DNA from: Phytophthora hibernalis
Lineage: Eukaryota > Oomycota > Peronosporomycetes > Peronosporales > Peronosporaceae
Length of the DNA stretch: 64,000 bases
Direction of reading: 5' to 3'
Assembly (NCBI GenBank): GCA_012656075.1
Contig: JAAKBF010000098.1
Coordinates: 62,001-126,000, forward strand
Shown: one piece after another, positions 24,669 through 36,156 of the stretch
Position numbering within the stretch: position 1 is the first letter of the stretch
Layout: every line of letters starts with the position of its first letter
Made by a program: the position numbers and the translations under genes
Notes under the pieces: generated by a model
What the model saw: the letters and a program-made list of their open reading frames with translations, nothing else
Database searches by the model: none
What the model was told of the DNA's origin: nothing

Positions 24669-25216
24669 GCAGCTCGTAGCCGCAACGGAGGAGGTTTCGT
24701 GGAGAGTAATAGCAAGTGATTCTTCGACAAGTATGCCGCAGCACTAACGCTCGCAGTTTCGTGCACGCATTTTTAGATGCTTCCGCGGATCTATCCATCT
24801 ATCAAACACGCAAGAGTCCATGTATTTCGTTCACGTGACTGTCTCGTAGTTTCTGCTGGAGTGCTGATTCACGCCTTTCAGTACGACAGGCTAGAAAAAT
24901 TTACCAACGGAATAGATGGAAGACGATGCAAGGACAGCCTTCCACCGCGTCCGAGCTGTAAAGTAGACGACGTTGCGCGTCGACGCACGTATATGAGTGG
25001 AAGCGCAGAGAGCTACTATTCACACGTGCTACCAAAACTTCCCGCATCTAAGCGCGACAACACCGAACACCCAACGCCACCACTTGCTTCCTTCTTGCTT
25101 GCACTGCGCAATGACCTTGAATTCACCAGGTTCACGCAATGAACGCTCTCCTTTTCGAAAAAAGTTTGCACAGTCACTGTATTGCTCTCAAGAACATCAT
25201 TGCCGCCGACCATAAC
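24669..25216. other. Intergenic region between two convergent genes
   Basis: This is the 3' side of both the desaturase (plus) and the mucin-like gene (minus). Only short frames with no recognisable product are present. Confidence 0.5.
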
Positions 25217-26292
25217 TTAGAGCAGCAACACGTTCTCCTTTGGAGTCATACCGCTGCCGCCGCCGCCGTTGTTATAGTCTTCGAGCGCGCCCGCAGGCGT
25301 CTCCAGCTCCGCGTCCGCCTCCTTGCCCTTCTTCAGCAGCCGCGCGCCGGCTGCGATAGCGACGACCGCCAAGCAGCCCACGACGATGCAGATGATTGTG
25401 CCGAGACCGAGGCCGCTGCTCGACGAAGATGAGGACGCGTTGGAGCCGTCGCTCAGGATGGACCCGGGGTTGAACTCGGCCTGCTGATTTGCCGAGCTAC
25501 TGCCTGGAGAGATGGTGTAGCTGCCGGATGCAGACTCGGAATTCCACGAGTTGGACGACGAGCTATTAGCGTTGGAGGCCGACGAGGCCGAGTTGCTGGT
25601 GCTGTTGTTACTGGCATCCGAGCTCCCTACAATGACAATAACAAGTTCAGTCTCTTAAATTGCTGCTCGAGGCAGAAAGGGCCTTACCATCGGTGCTGCT
25701 AGTGGCTGATCCGGAGCCGGAGCTCGCGTTGCTGGCGTTGCTACTGCCTGACGACGAGCTGGTCGACGAGCTCGTAGTAGAACTGGTCGAAGAACTCGTC
25801 GTAGAACTCGTGGTAGAACTGGTCGTAGAACTCGTGGTAGAACTGGTCGTTGAACTGGTGGTAGAACTTGAACCGCTCGTGGTAGGAGCCGTCGTGGTCG
25901 TGTCCGAGGTCGAGGACGACGCGCCAGAGAGCGTGACCGACTTGCCGTCCTTGGTCAGCGTGCCGTCCGCGTTTACGTACGTGAGGTCCGTGCGGCCGGC
26001 CGACGCGCATCCCATAATAGGCGTGAGCGGCAGTAGTGCACAAGCCGTTCCGGTGGGGCACGCACCCACGCCTTGGGACAGACCCGACGCGTAGTAAGTG
26101 CCCGAGCATGGCGTCGAGGACACGCACTGCACGCCCTCCACATCCAGTACACTGACAGTGTACGCGCAGTCTGCAAGAGACTAACAGTTAGAAGGTTATA
26201 TATACCTCTCTATAGAGTGAGTAGGACGTACTCTGGGCTGCAGTCCCCTGTATTAACAGCAGCGCACTCGCTACTGCGAGTTTCGTCCACAT
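25217..26292 (-). CDS. Secreted mucin-like protein with a C-terminal membrane anchor
   Basis: Three exons. The first (from 26292) encodes a signal peptide (MWTKLAVASALLLIQGTAAQ) and ends at a GTACGTCC donor. The second begins after CTTGCAG near 26171 and encodes a Cys-rich ectodomain with about six cysteines and a GVGACPTGTACALLP stretch. A low-complexity Ser/Thr region with TTSS repeats follows (25760-25880), probably heavily O-glycosylated. The third exon, after TTGTAG near 25629, continues the Ser/Asn-rich stalk, then one transmembrane helix (LGTIICIVVGCLAVVAIAAG) and a short cytoplasmic tail with KKGKEAD and a C-terminal LLL. It reads as a type I cell-wall or surface glycoprotein. The ectodomain family is not recognised. 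The gene is convergent with the desaturase. Confidence 0.75.
25756..25880 (-). repeat. Short tandem coding repeat (TTSS units)
   Basis: A 12-base unit encoding Thr-Thr-Ser-Ser, partly grouped into 24-base pairs, is repeated about eight to ten times inside the mucin-like gene. Because the unit is a multiple of three, length changes keep the frame. Confidence 0.75.
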
Positions 26293-29059
26293 GAGCTGCC
26301 TGTAGTCTTCCCGCTTTTCTCCTTCCGTACGCGTCCGTCCGTCACGCACGCGTCTGATCGCTATCCGTGTAGGAGATTGGGAGCTCAGTCGCTTCCTGCC
26401 GCTTTACCAACTCTTGCAGATACCGAGGAAATTGGTTGTTTCCGGTCGGTTAGCCTTCCGTTTGGGAATGAAGAGGGAGCGCTACTCACGCGGCCACTTG
26501 TTTTTCATCGCAGCAGGAAAAGGAGCCAGACTCGGAGACTATCGGTTGTATCGTTGCGAAAGGCGAAGCGACGCTGAGGAGTTATTAACCTATACAAGTA
26601 GATTGAGGTAAATAGATTGTTTTGAGAGACATTTCATGTTGATTGAACAAGACCATCATAGCATTCCAGCGGCGATTGATCTTGTAAGACGGGTTCACGA
26701 GGGCCAAAAGATGAAGGCTCAAAGTAAATAGGTTCGGCCAGAATGGCAAGCAATAACACGATTTCATGCATTCCAAGGCCCATAGCGACGCGCTTCGGGA
26801 ACAGGGAATGTGTGTTCGGGCAATGGTGCTACCGTATTACCTTCTAATTTACCGCCGACAACCGCCAAGATCGCTGTCATCTATTATGTCGAGACCGACT
26901 TCGCCGCACAAATCAAAATTGCCGCTGTCCAGGTCAGTCTACTAATCTCAATCTACTTACTACGTAGTAGTATTTAAAAAAACGGCATGCATCTACTTGA
27001 ATAAATTAATGCCTCCGACGCTGAGCTATAAATGGCAGACGCCCATTGGCCAAAAGCGACTTCCCAGGCTTTCCCGGTGCAAAGCCGGGCTCGATGGTAT
27101 AGGTCTCCGCAGCCAAATTGCAACACCTCTATTATACCGCCCCACCAAAACGGAGGCGATCCTTTTTGCTTGTGCTGCGTTGCGGCTTGCGCTTTATCCG
27201 ATCGGCGATCGGCGGGGTGACACGACACTGCGGTTTGTACGCGGTAATAATAGAGCGTCTCGCGCACTGGTGCTACAGTACCAACCGCCATGTCGTCGGG
27301 TCAACTCGCCGTCAGACTTTCGTTGTGCTGCTGGCGGCCACATGGCGCTCGACTTCATCGCTGCTATTGGCGTTGTGGTGGCTGATTACCAGCCAAGCTT
27401 GGCGCGGTTTGGCGGTTTGGCTGCTTGCCAGGTGGCCAGTCTCACTCTGGACCACACACGGCAACATGCCAATCCAGTCATGGCGGGTGGGTATCATCCA
27501 GATGCCCAAGGCCGCCACCGAGCTCACCATCGAGGTGTTTGGCCGCCATTGAGCCTTTGAGGCAGGACGCACGCCGCGCTTCTTCACGGTGTCGTGAACC
27601 GGTGCTGTGTGGATATCCCCAGGAGAATCTCTGCACCCCGCGTGTGGACCACAGTGCAACTGTCTCCTCGAGTTACTCGAGTCGAGTACTATTTGAGTCT
27701 CTGTTGGTGCATGTGTTGCTGCTGTAGTAGAATACATGACGGATAGGTAGCGGTGTTTACCTTTCGTGATGCATGAACTGGTAGACTGTTGAGTCGAATA
27801 CATGTATTAATAGTGCTATCATTAAATGCATTGCCATTGTCATTGGACGCTGCTGACTTTCGGTCAATCGATGCCCGGCCATTCTCTAAGCCAGAGAATA
27901 TTGCCACAATCTATCATGAGGATTTGCAGCGAATGTCATGAGCCTTCAAACCATGAAAATTGGAGACGCCAACACGAAATCTACACCCTAGCCACACCCC
28001 TGAAAACCCTTGGCGTGACAGGCCAAGCTGCCATCTCTCCTGTTATTTATCGGTTAGGATAACAAGCACCTTTTAAGAAAATGGTGGTGATCATGAGCAC
28101 CTTTTAGAGAATGGCCATCGATGCCCACGTGGCAACTTTGGTTAGTCGATGAACGGGAAGACGAGCCAACAGTTGAAATGACGTGCAGGTTCAATGGCTC
28201 CAAGACATTGGCTCGGTAAACACCGGCGCTGTCAAGAGCTGTGGTGGAGCTCTGTTTCTCGGCATGGTTTGCTGGGAACACATGTGCGATGCACGCGCTC
28301 ACGTGCCATCTTGGCGCGATCCGGCTTCTCTCATCTGCTCAACACACCCATGCTGCATCAGTAATGCAGCATCACGCACTTCAACTCTCGACAGCTACAG
28401 TCCATTTCGCTGTTCTGAGGTAAATGCTTGATGCAGAAGATCTTTCAACATAGCGGGATCGAGGACGGAGTTCGGTTTTCTCCTGGAGCTGCCGGTTTCA
28501 ACGGACCGGTAGGAAACGAAATGTTGTACAGTACTAAAGCATAAACTTAGCTAGAATTCCAGTCTGGAAGTGAGCTATTACAATTTGATATTTTCTACAC
28601 AGTACCGTACATTGGCTAGTGTTTCGTCAGCTCCGATATTCCCAACATTCTCACAAACTGCCACCCATGCAGCGAAGAGGCTCGCACCTGCAGGGCTGCT
28701 ATTGCAAGACCACAGACGAAATAGATTATTGATGCTGCAGGAAAATAGAGGGCAATGCAATCCCAGCGACAGAAAATAGATTATTGGTGCGCTGGAATTG
28801 TACCCAATTTGATAGCTCTACCGGCCCGCATTTTTGCCCAAGAACAGAAGAATCTTCATCAGAAACGGCTACAGCGACTGTAGCTGCTGTCCGGACGTGG
28901 TAGAGGTCACACCAAACATGCCAAACAACCCAAGAAGATGCCCCTGGCAATAAATAATCGATACTTTACTTTTAGCTCGCCACAACTAGAGGTGTAGCAT
29001 TAGGCTGGGGGACAGTTGACTAAGATTTTTTAAAATTAAGTTAAGTTAGCTCAATTTTA
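26293..29059. other. Gene-poor region, no supported gene
   Basis: Only short overlapping frames on both strands. The stretch 27,000-27,560 has higher GC and several parallel open frames but no recognisable domain and no preferred frame. It may be an old repeat. Nothing else could be assigned. Confidence 0.5.
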
Positions 29060-29590
29060 AATTTTTTATGGGACTGGGCGCGGTGAGAATTGGTTGGAAC
29101 TCAGCGCAACCTGGAGAGGCGACGTGCGTTGCTTGCACATCGAGGCGAGAAGCGTTCACAAGAAGCCATGGTTGCTCCTGCGAGAGAGCAGGTATTCCGT
29201 GATTGGAGACAACGAGCGAGTCCTGGCGCAACATCGAAGGAGGATCCCGCCTAAAGCGCAGCTCCTACAGGCTGCCTTCTGGCGGTGCCGACGGATCACG
29301 ATACGGCTGTCGATCCACGGCTGGCACACGCACACGCGAGATACCAATACTATGGCGGATGTACTTGCACGAGACGCGATGGCTAGAGGAGCGAGTGTGC
29401 AGCAACAGCTCGTGGGAGCCGACGCCTGCACCGACAAGTGGACGAGGGCGCTCAAAAACATGGAGTCAGACCTATATCCATGGTTGAAGAACATGGAAGA
29501 CATGGCACAAGAGAATGCCATGGCCGACTGCTGTAAAGGACGCCGGCAAGTTACGGGGAGGCGCCAGCCTGGACCGGGAGAAAGCTAGTG
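29060..29590 (+). pseudogene. RNase H domain remnant of a retroelement
   Basis: The frame 29094-29588 contains the C-terminal half of a retroelement RNase H. YSVIGDNERVLAQ matches the block around the catalytic D (usually VIGDSxLVLxQ), RRIPPKAQLLQ is the next conserved block, and GWHTHTRDTNTMADVLARDAM matches the final H-x-R-x-x-N-x-x-AD-x-LA block. The first half of the domain and the reverse transcriptase are missing, so this is a 5'-truncated relic. Retroelement class cannot be decided from this part alone. Confidence 0.55.
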
Positions 29591-30618
29591 CTTGACATAG
29601 GGGCAAGAGCTAGAACGGACATCAGACGTCGTTAGTATAACTAAGTGACATCAATGTACCTCACTGAAAACGAGCGTTGCTTCAGGTGTATTTGCATCTT
29701 GTTGTCTTTGCCAGAGAAAACACGTTTGCAAACACATCCGAGATGCCTAGCAGAACCATGTACAACTTCCCGTTCACATCGGGTACAACCCGAGCAGGTA
29801 ATGGTGAATGCGCAAGAATAGCTTGCGCAGCATGTCCTGAGAATCGTAACCTTGACGCCCTTCCAAATCTACATCTTACCTACTCGCTCACCTTCGTGGG
29901 CCAAATCGACTGCGTGACTCGTTTAAGTTTAAGTAAATTCTGGTTTGTACCTGTAACACGCCTTTCTTAAAGAGGCTTGCACTTCAGCTACAGTACCCCG
30001 TGATCAGGTTTTCTAAAATATATGGCAATATCAAAAATGCATTTATTTTACCATACAATAATGTATTTCTTGCTGTCAGCTGTATCCGCTCAATAACTTA
30101 TTTTGGTCCCGACACCCCGCGCAACAATCTATCAAAAACCTGTACCAATTGCCACCGTCAATTCGCCTATTGTTGCCGGTGAACCGGTACTGACAGTGTC
30201 ATCCTGATTTACCATGAGCTCGCGGTATCGAGATCTTTGCAGAGCGCTAGTTTAGCATTCAGTTCGGAATTCGCCAAGGAATAGATAGTCCTTTCGTTCT
30301 CACCTCGGTCTCCCCTGTCCTCTGGCGTGGAGTTAGAACACCTATCAAACACGCGATTTTGCAAAGTTGTAGCTGCTTCTTGTACACGTACGAACGGATG
30401 AGGTACTTCCGACGTTGCATTTATTAATTAACGGAGCTGTCCAGCGATGGCACAGGTGCAAACGGCAGACAAGTAGATCTGAATCGAGTCATACTTCAGT
30501 ATAGTACTTCTACTTTGAAGTAGTATAATTCTAAGTATGCATTATGTATGTCAGGACGCCGATGTATGCAATATTGTATTTCTTCTTCGCCGCACAATTA
30601 TTTATTTCATCGAGGGCC
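29591..30618. other. AT-rich spacer, no gene seen
   Basis: No frame with a recognisable product. A short self-complementary cluster of TACTTC/GAAGTA words lies near 30,490-30,525. Confidence 0.5.
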
Positions 30619-31197
30619 CTACATATAATTGCAATAGTATTTTAGGAAACCCTGCCCGTGAGTGGAGTTTAAAAGAGGCTTGTGCACTTCAGCTACCCCG
30701 TGAGTGTTTGTATTCCAGAAAAACCTATTTCGAAAATCTCCAACTGTACCTACGAAGTCAAGACCAACGACGATAAGTGACGTGACCGTGGCACCGAATA
30801 TAACATACAGAGCCTTATAGACGTAATTCCACTTACTGGGATTCTTCGCGACTTGTTGCGCAACGCTTTCCGTAACTTTGACAATCTTTGCCTCGTTCAC
30901 CTTGTTCAATTTACCCGCCGCCTCCAACTTCACGAAGGCCTTTTGCCAGTTAGGGTCCATTGTGTCGAGATTTTTCAACTTCCCCGATTTAAACTTGTCG
31001 GAAAGCCCTTTCCAACGGTTGTTAGAGGCTCCGGCCCCTGCACCACGGAAGGCCCCAATCGCCTTCGCCTTTGGGAGGGCATTCTTCCAGAGTTCATCGA
31101 TTGCAGTAATTTTGACGGCTTCCTTGGCGCTAGAGAGGTCAAGGCAGTCCACCGCATAGGAAACTACCAACAGGGTCAGGAAGTAGCCAAAGCGCAT
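30619..31197 (-). CDS. Candidate secreted effector-like protein without RxLR motif
   Basis: 192 residues. The N-terminus is a convincing signal peptide (MRFGYFLTLLVVSYAVDC). The mature part is small, basic and helical: it has Trp-containing helices (ELWKNALPKAKAIG, NPSKWNYVYKAL) and ends with a hydrophobic segment (IFGATVTSLIVVGLDFVG) before a polar tail. Many oomycete effectors of the RxLR superfamily show the same plan of Lys-rich helices and a C-terminal hydrophobic helix, but no RxLR, EER or LFLAK motif is present here. It stands alone in a repeat-rich region 5 kb from a true RxLR gene. Single exon, start at the first Met of the signal peptide. Function unknown. Confidence 0.5.
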   Translation of the reverse strand: MRFGYFLTLLVVSYAVDCLDLSSAKEAVKITAIDELWKNALPKAKAIGAFRGAGAGASNNRWKGLSDKFKSGKLKNLDTMDPNWQKAFVKLEAAGKLNKVNEAKIVKVTESVAQQVAKNPSKWNYVYKALYVIFGATVTSLIVVGLDFVGTVGDFRNRFFWNTNTHGVAEVHKPLLNSTHGQGFLKYYCNYM

Positions 31198-32048
31198 TGA
31201 GTAGAATGAAAGGAACTGGTGAGCAGGGTAGTGGGTAGTCGGTCGCTGATTCGAAAGTGAATCCTGAGGTGCTCACGAGAGTATCGGTACCATCCGTCGC
31301 CGTCTGGTCCATTCCTCTGAAATGTCCAATTGCTGAATGCAAGATGATGATGCTGCTGCAGCTGATGACGATGGCACTGTTTTTTTTGGGGCAAATGACA
31401 AAATCGGTGGTGATCGGATATGTGCAAACTGACGATTTTTGTGTCAGAATTTCTGACTCAGAAAAGGTGTTGAACGAATCCATACCATAAAATATCCGAC
31501 CTAGAGGACCTAGCGGACCTATGTACGGTACACAGATTATCTCAGGATAAGCAACGTGCCAAAACTTTTAGCTGGTACTAACTTTTGTCGCGTTTAGGGA
31601 GATCAAATATGATGTGATAATTCAAAAGAGTCTGTTTCCGCCTAGTTTATAGGCAGCAGGAAATGGCCTGAAACGCCCTCTGGGCTGAGAAAATCGATCC
31701 TTTCTATTTGTTTGCAATTTTAGATCTAGAGCCATGTGCTCTTGAGCCGGTAAATTCAAAAATGATACCTGATTTCCGGGATCGTTCGGATAATTAGACA
31801 TATGTCCGGACATCAAAAGCCATGTCATCAATATTATGCGTGCCAATGGGTTGCTTATTTGCCAGTAAGAACTTGCCACTTGGGCTTGGATAGGCATGCA
31901 GCGAGCCAGTGGCTATCAGCTTCCCACTTTCTACCAAGCTGTCGCCGACGGCGGGTCCCCGTCCTCACTCTCTCTTTTTCATCGCTACTGCGAAGACGTC
32001 CTCCACAGTCTCCAAGTCCAACACAGAGACCACATTACCACTGCCCCC
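31198..32048. other. Intergenic region, no supported gene
   Basis: Upstream side of the secreted-protein gene on the minus strand. Short frames only; nothing recognised. Confidence 0.45.
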
Positions 32049-32118
32049 AACAATGTAGCTCAACTGGAAGAGCGCAAGGCTTCGGACCTGAGGTGCCTGT
32101 TCAAATCGGGCCATCGTT
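32049..32118 (+). ncRNA. Degenerate tRNA-like sequence (tRNA relic or SINE head)
   Basis: The 70 bases fold as a tRNA. Acceptor arms AACAATG and CATCGTT pair at six of seven positions. TA is followed by the D-arm GCTC-loop-GAGC (box A type). The anticodon stem CAAGG has loop CTTCGGA, giving TCG if functional, but its 3' side CCTGA pairs only partly. The T-arm is GCCTG-TTCAAAT-CGGGC (box B type). The damaged anticodon stem and short variable loop argue against a working tRNA. A tRNA-derived SINE head is the alternative; the following 120 bases would be its body. Confidence 0.4.
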
Positions 32119-32269
32119 ATTTATCACAATGGGTTGGAGGCCACGACAAGGTCAAGCTTCAAGACCTCGCTTTGGTAGGCCACAATGCGACGGGTTGCGT
32201 GTATGTTGACGGTGGTATCTGCGTGCTACAATGAATAGAGTGTATGAATTTGTGTCTCACTTGATCTGG

Positions 32270-34311
32270 TTACTTGCTAACAACCTCGAGTACGTCTTGC
32301 ATGTAGCCAGGAGACGGGTCTTGAATTGCAACTGTGTTTAGCAGCTGACAGTGGCGCTGGATGGCGGCGTTGAGAGCACCGGCGCTATGCAGTCGCTGGA
32401 GATGCTTGAGAACGGCGCAGGACCCACATGAGGTAATGCTGTGCGTTGGCTTCAGGTACGTCAGAACGGCACTCTCAGCGCGTTTACCAACCTCCAGCAC
32501 TCGATCACGGTAGTCTGCAGCGGCTTGGTTGATGACGAAGCCGTCGGTGAGGAAAAGCTTCATGAATGCAACGGGAAGCTTTGCCTTGGACCTCTGCTGT
32601 TTTGGAGCCCCAGATTCCAGCGTTGCTCGAGCGCGTACCAGGTAAATCAAATAGCGTACAGGTGCGTTACAGATCCTCTGCGCTGTTTCTTCTTGGGTGT
32701 ACTCACGTTCGATGTGTCTTCCGCTAGCTGGCTCCTTTTGTTCGTAGCTGGCGCAGGATCGCCGTTCAGCTTTGCCTCAAGCATATCCATGCGAGCATCT
32801 TGTCGCTTGGAATTGTCGATAAGGTGTTTAATGACAGCGGCTTGGTGATCGATGATCTTCTGCTCATGGCTTGGACCTCTTGGTTTAATTTCGTGGTCGC
32901 TTGGTGGTGGAGCAGACTGAGACTTGTTTGTACAGGAAGCTGCCGATTCTACGAGGTGCGTCGACCATGCGATGAGGTCTGCCAACGAACAGCCAGCAAG
33001 TACGACGCAAGATTCGAGGCGCTTCACTGCCGGACTCTCCAGACTCAAGGTCTTCAAAACGGGGTAATGACGGACGGCGCACGAAGTAAGGACGTCGAGG
33101 ACCTTCTCGTTGACGTTGAAGCTCTCTGTCCCAAGCTGTGAGCACGTGGCGAACAGCGTACGCCGAAGCCTACCGATTGACTCAAGCGTCTCGGCGTCGA
33201 AGCTGGAGAGGCCTTGGAACGGGACATCAGTCGTGGGTTTGTATCCGCTAAGTACCTTGGCAATCATGTGATCTTCTCTGCTGGTGTTGAAAATGTAGTT
33301 GAAGCCTTTGTTTGTCGTGCTCAGGTTCCACGATCCGCGGTCGAATATCCAGCGCGCTGTCATCTTCTCGCAGCCATTGGCATGCTGAGCCCCGCCGCGG
33401 CGGAAGGAATGCGACGTCAGCATGGATGATACACCAGCGGCAGGTGTAACGCGGTCCAGCACGCGGTTAACATGCGCGTAAATCGTCGGCATTCTGTTCA
33501 CACGAGGAACAGCGGTTGGAGTCGCAAGGCCGAGGGTCGCTGGCGGTGCGTTGAGGAGCTCTACGAGCGGCACATCAGGGGACAGCGTGACAGGAGTTTG
33601 CTCGGCTTGGTCTGGGAGATTCTCGATGAGAGCTGCGCACGGCGCGGCTTGGACGATCAGTGCGAGAGCGACGGCGAGCAGGGGCATGTGCCAAAGTCAG
33701 CGTCGGGGAAGAGCGACAACCCTTGCTCTTCGGACGTCTTCACGCGGACCAGTCGGAGGAAGAATACGTCGGCGGCGTCGATGGAGAGGTTTCGTTTCCG
33801 GATCATGGACAAGTCTGACGCCCGGCCGAAAAGGTACCAGAGGAGACACAGGAGAGCAGCATCTTGGTAGTCACTTTCCAAACTCGCATTGCTATACAAA
33901 TACACTATCTTTTTCAAGTCAGCCTTTGTGCATGGTGGAGCTTTTGATACGAAACCACCACCATTTTTTCAAGCAGAACTTATCAAGAGTCTTCCCCATT
34001 TTAAGCAGCCGCGATTCTAGCGACGCTCTGTGTTTAGGAAATTGCTCTAGGAGCCAAATCTTGGCTTGACGATAGTACTGCATTGCAGTGTTTCGTGCTA
34101 GCAGTTTGCCCTTCTTTCATTCGCTAAATGCAATATACATACCAAACTTATCCATGACACACACAAAACTTTTCCCGCTCTCGTCTGCCTCAATGCATTT
34201 CCTTATATACTCCTCCTCAACTTCCTCACTCTTCAGAAACTTGGAAAACGCTGCGATAGCAGTCGCCTTGGCACGTAGTGTATTACCGGGCTGTAGTTCC
34301 TCCAAACCCAT
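32270..34311 (-). pseudogene. Crypton-type tyrosine recombinase, broken
   Basis: Read right to left. The N-terminal helical domain starts at MGLEELQPGNTLRAK (34311) and is interrupted by a TGA near 34117. The core-binding and catalytic start (33917-33657) contains LLWYLFGRASDLSM, with the first catalytic Arg. After a frame change in a C-run near 33685, the main part (33687-32647) has the H-x-x-R box SHSFRRGG and a candidate nucleophile Tyr in KGFNYIF. A Lys-rich segment KKKQRR follows, then a C-terminal domain (32650-32270; GSCAVLKHLQRLHSAGALN) seen in oomycete Cryptons. There are at least three disruptions: the in-frame TGA, a one-base shift in an A-run near 33975 and the C-run shift. Cryptons move by recombinase-mediated integration of circular DNA. 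The family call is good; activity is not expected. Confidence 0.75.
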
Positions 34312-35281
34312 CGTCGTGGTCCGATAAAGAGAAATATGAAAGTGATACGTCCAACACTTGACAATCGTAACAGCGCACACATATTTTACGTTTTTATCGG
34401 ACTTGATACGTCCGATCGACTGGTTTAGACGACTCACCGAACCCTATCAGATCTGATTGGATGAAAGTAAGTTTTATCTATCATATCATTGGCTGATATA
34501 CATTTATGGGAATTGATTAGCACAATCCCTCCCACACAAAAATTAAGTATGGTCCGATAAGTGATCATATTCATCCATACCGTAAAAGTACTACAGTACA
34601 TGTACACACCTATCCAGTGCAACATTCGGTACCAACAAACAACGAATCATTAGCGAAAAGTATGCCAACGACTTTTTACCAATGCGACTCGTCTATGTTT
34701 TTATACTTGATGTCTACTTTTTACGAGTGCCTCACTGGATCCGTGTTTTACGGTACTGTAATGCCAACAGGCGAACTTAATGACAAAGACGTGATCGTGT
34801 CCACTTGACACTGTCCAGCCGTAGCTCACGTGTATTGAATATTGGTGTCGCTTCAAATAGCAGAAACAGCAGAGAAGTACGACATATTGCCCATTTAGGC
34901 AAAGGCATACGACTGCGGCCACCTCCTGCGCATGCAAACATACGCCTCGTGGAGAGTCTTCGGGTCGCAATTGGTTATGACCCGTTATCATAATTCTACG
35001 AATACCCGTAACGTTGGGGTATTCGTAGCATGCACCTGCTCGCTTAGCGAACACTGTGTACATGCGGACTCACATGCCGTCGAAAGGGGATCGATTGCCC
35101 CCGCCGCCTCGAAGAGATTTCACAGCTTCATACATGTACGTTGTCCAGTATGCCCAATTAGAGTTGGATACAGGAGCGGTAATGATGTAATGATGTAGCA
35201 TCCTACGCGTGCCGCTTTCTGCAAAAATTGAAATTACCACGGATCCTTTTTGTTAATGTAATTTATGTGAAGATGCTGGAA
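34312..35281. other. Spacer, no gene seen
   Basis: AT-rich sequence upstream of the Crypton recombinase, containing whatever is left of the Crypton 5' end. No product recognised. Confidence 0.45.
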
Positions 35282-35368
35282 GTTGCTGAAGGTGCCCAAA
35301 GGTGCCCAAACGCAAGTTGCTGAAGGTGCCCAAACGCAAGTTGCTGAAGGTGCTCAAACCCAGGTTGC
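35282..35368 (+). repeat. 24-bp minisatellite
   Basis: GTTGCTGAAGGTGCCCAAAC plus four more bases is repeated about three times (35282, 35315, 35339). The first copy carries an extra 10-base duplication of its middle. One frame reads AEGAQTQV repeatedly, but no gene context supports a protein. Confidence 0.7.
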
Positions 35369-36156
35369 TTTAACGAGTGTGGCGGCTCCTAGACCGGCAC
35401 CATCACACAGAGCTTTTTACCCTCGACAGGGGACGTCGCTGGAACAGGTCTTCAGCTCTTTAGAAAGCGGTGCTTCAACTTCCTAAAAATGGATGTGCAT
35501 TTTGGTGCTGGAGTAACATTTAAAAAATACAGCACATTTGTATTTGTATTTTGTTGCGGCTATGGCGGCTACGCACGAAGCGCTCTACGCTGCATCCTCG
35601 CCTACACAACCCACGCCGAAGCATGATCCCTGCCGTTGCTACGAAGAATACAGTTCAGGTATTCCCAGCTATTAATAAGTCAAAGACGATCTGGTTACGC
35701 CGAAATTGAGGCAGATTTTCGGTGTATTTTCAGTGACAGTAGCGTGTTGTGCACGCAACTGGCACAATACCTTACTCGTTATGATGATGATGATAAATGG
35801 CCTTCTATTTGATGTTATGTTATTTTCCTATAGAAGCCTTGTAATATGTAAGACGCGACTTGATGTCGTTCGTCTGTCTTGGAGCGCTTTGCTGTTGGTC
35901 GTGGTATTGGAAGTGTCGTAGGTATACGAAGAGCGGGTCCTGTGATGTTCCTGATGGGTCCCTTAGATTATACGTTTGTGTTGATTGTCCTTTCGCCAGC
36001 AGACGCACAGCTTCGAGGCTTGCTTTTGCTGGAGTCCCCACTGGACGACAAAGAACTGACCTTACTCGTTATGAGCACGGATAAGCGTTCTGCTATATGG
36101 GTAAACCAATGTTAACATCTTAGAAACTGTCCGCAATCGCTTCTCTGTAACCTAGT
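35369..36156. other. Spacer downstream of the RxLR gene, no gene seen
   Basis: No recognisable coding sequence. Short frames only. Confidence 0.45.

Noticed and set aside
25660..26094. Plus-strand valine/glutamate-rich frame opposite the mucin-like gene
   Set aside because: It is an antisense reading of the TTSS repeat; the minus strand has signal peptide, introns and membrane anchor.
27000..27560. Overlapping frames of 140-190 codons on both strands
   Set aside because: No frame shows a domain, start context or splice pattern; likely chance in a GC-richer stretch.
28185..28200. Box B-like GGTTCAATGGC as a tRNA gene
   Set aside because: No box A at the right distance and no cloverleaf.
35282..35368. 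The AEGAQTQV repeat as part of a protein
   Set aside because: The frame is short and has no supporting exons; treated as a minisatellite.
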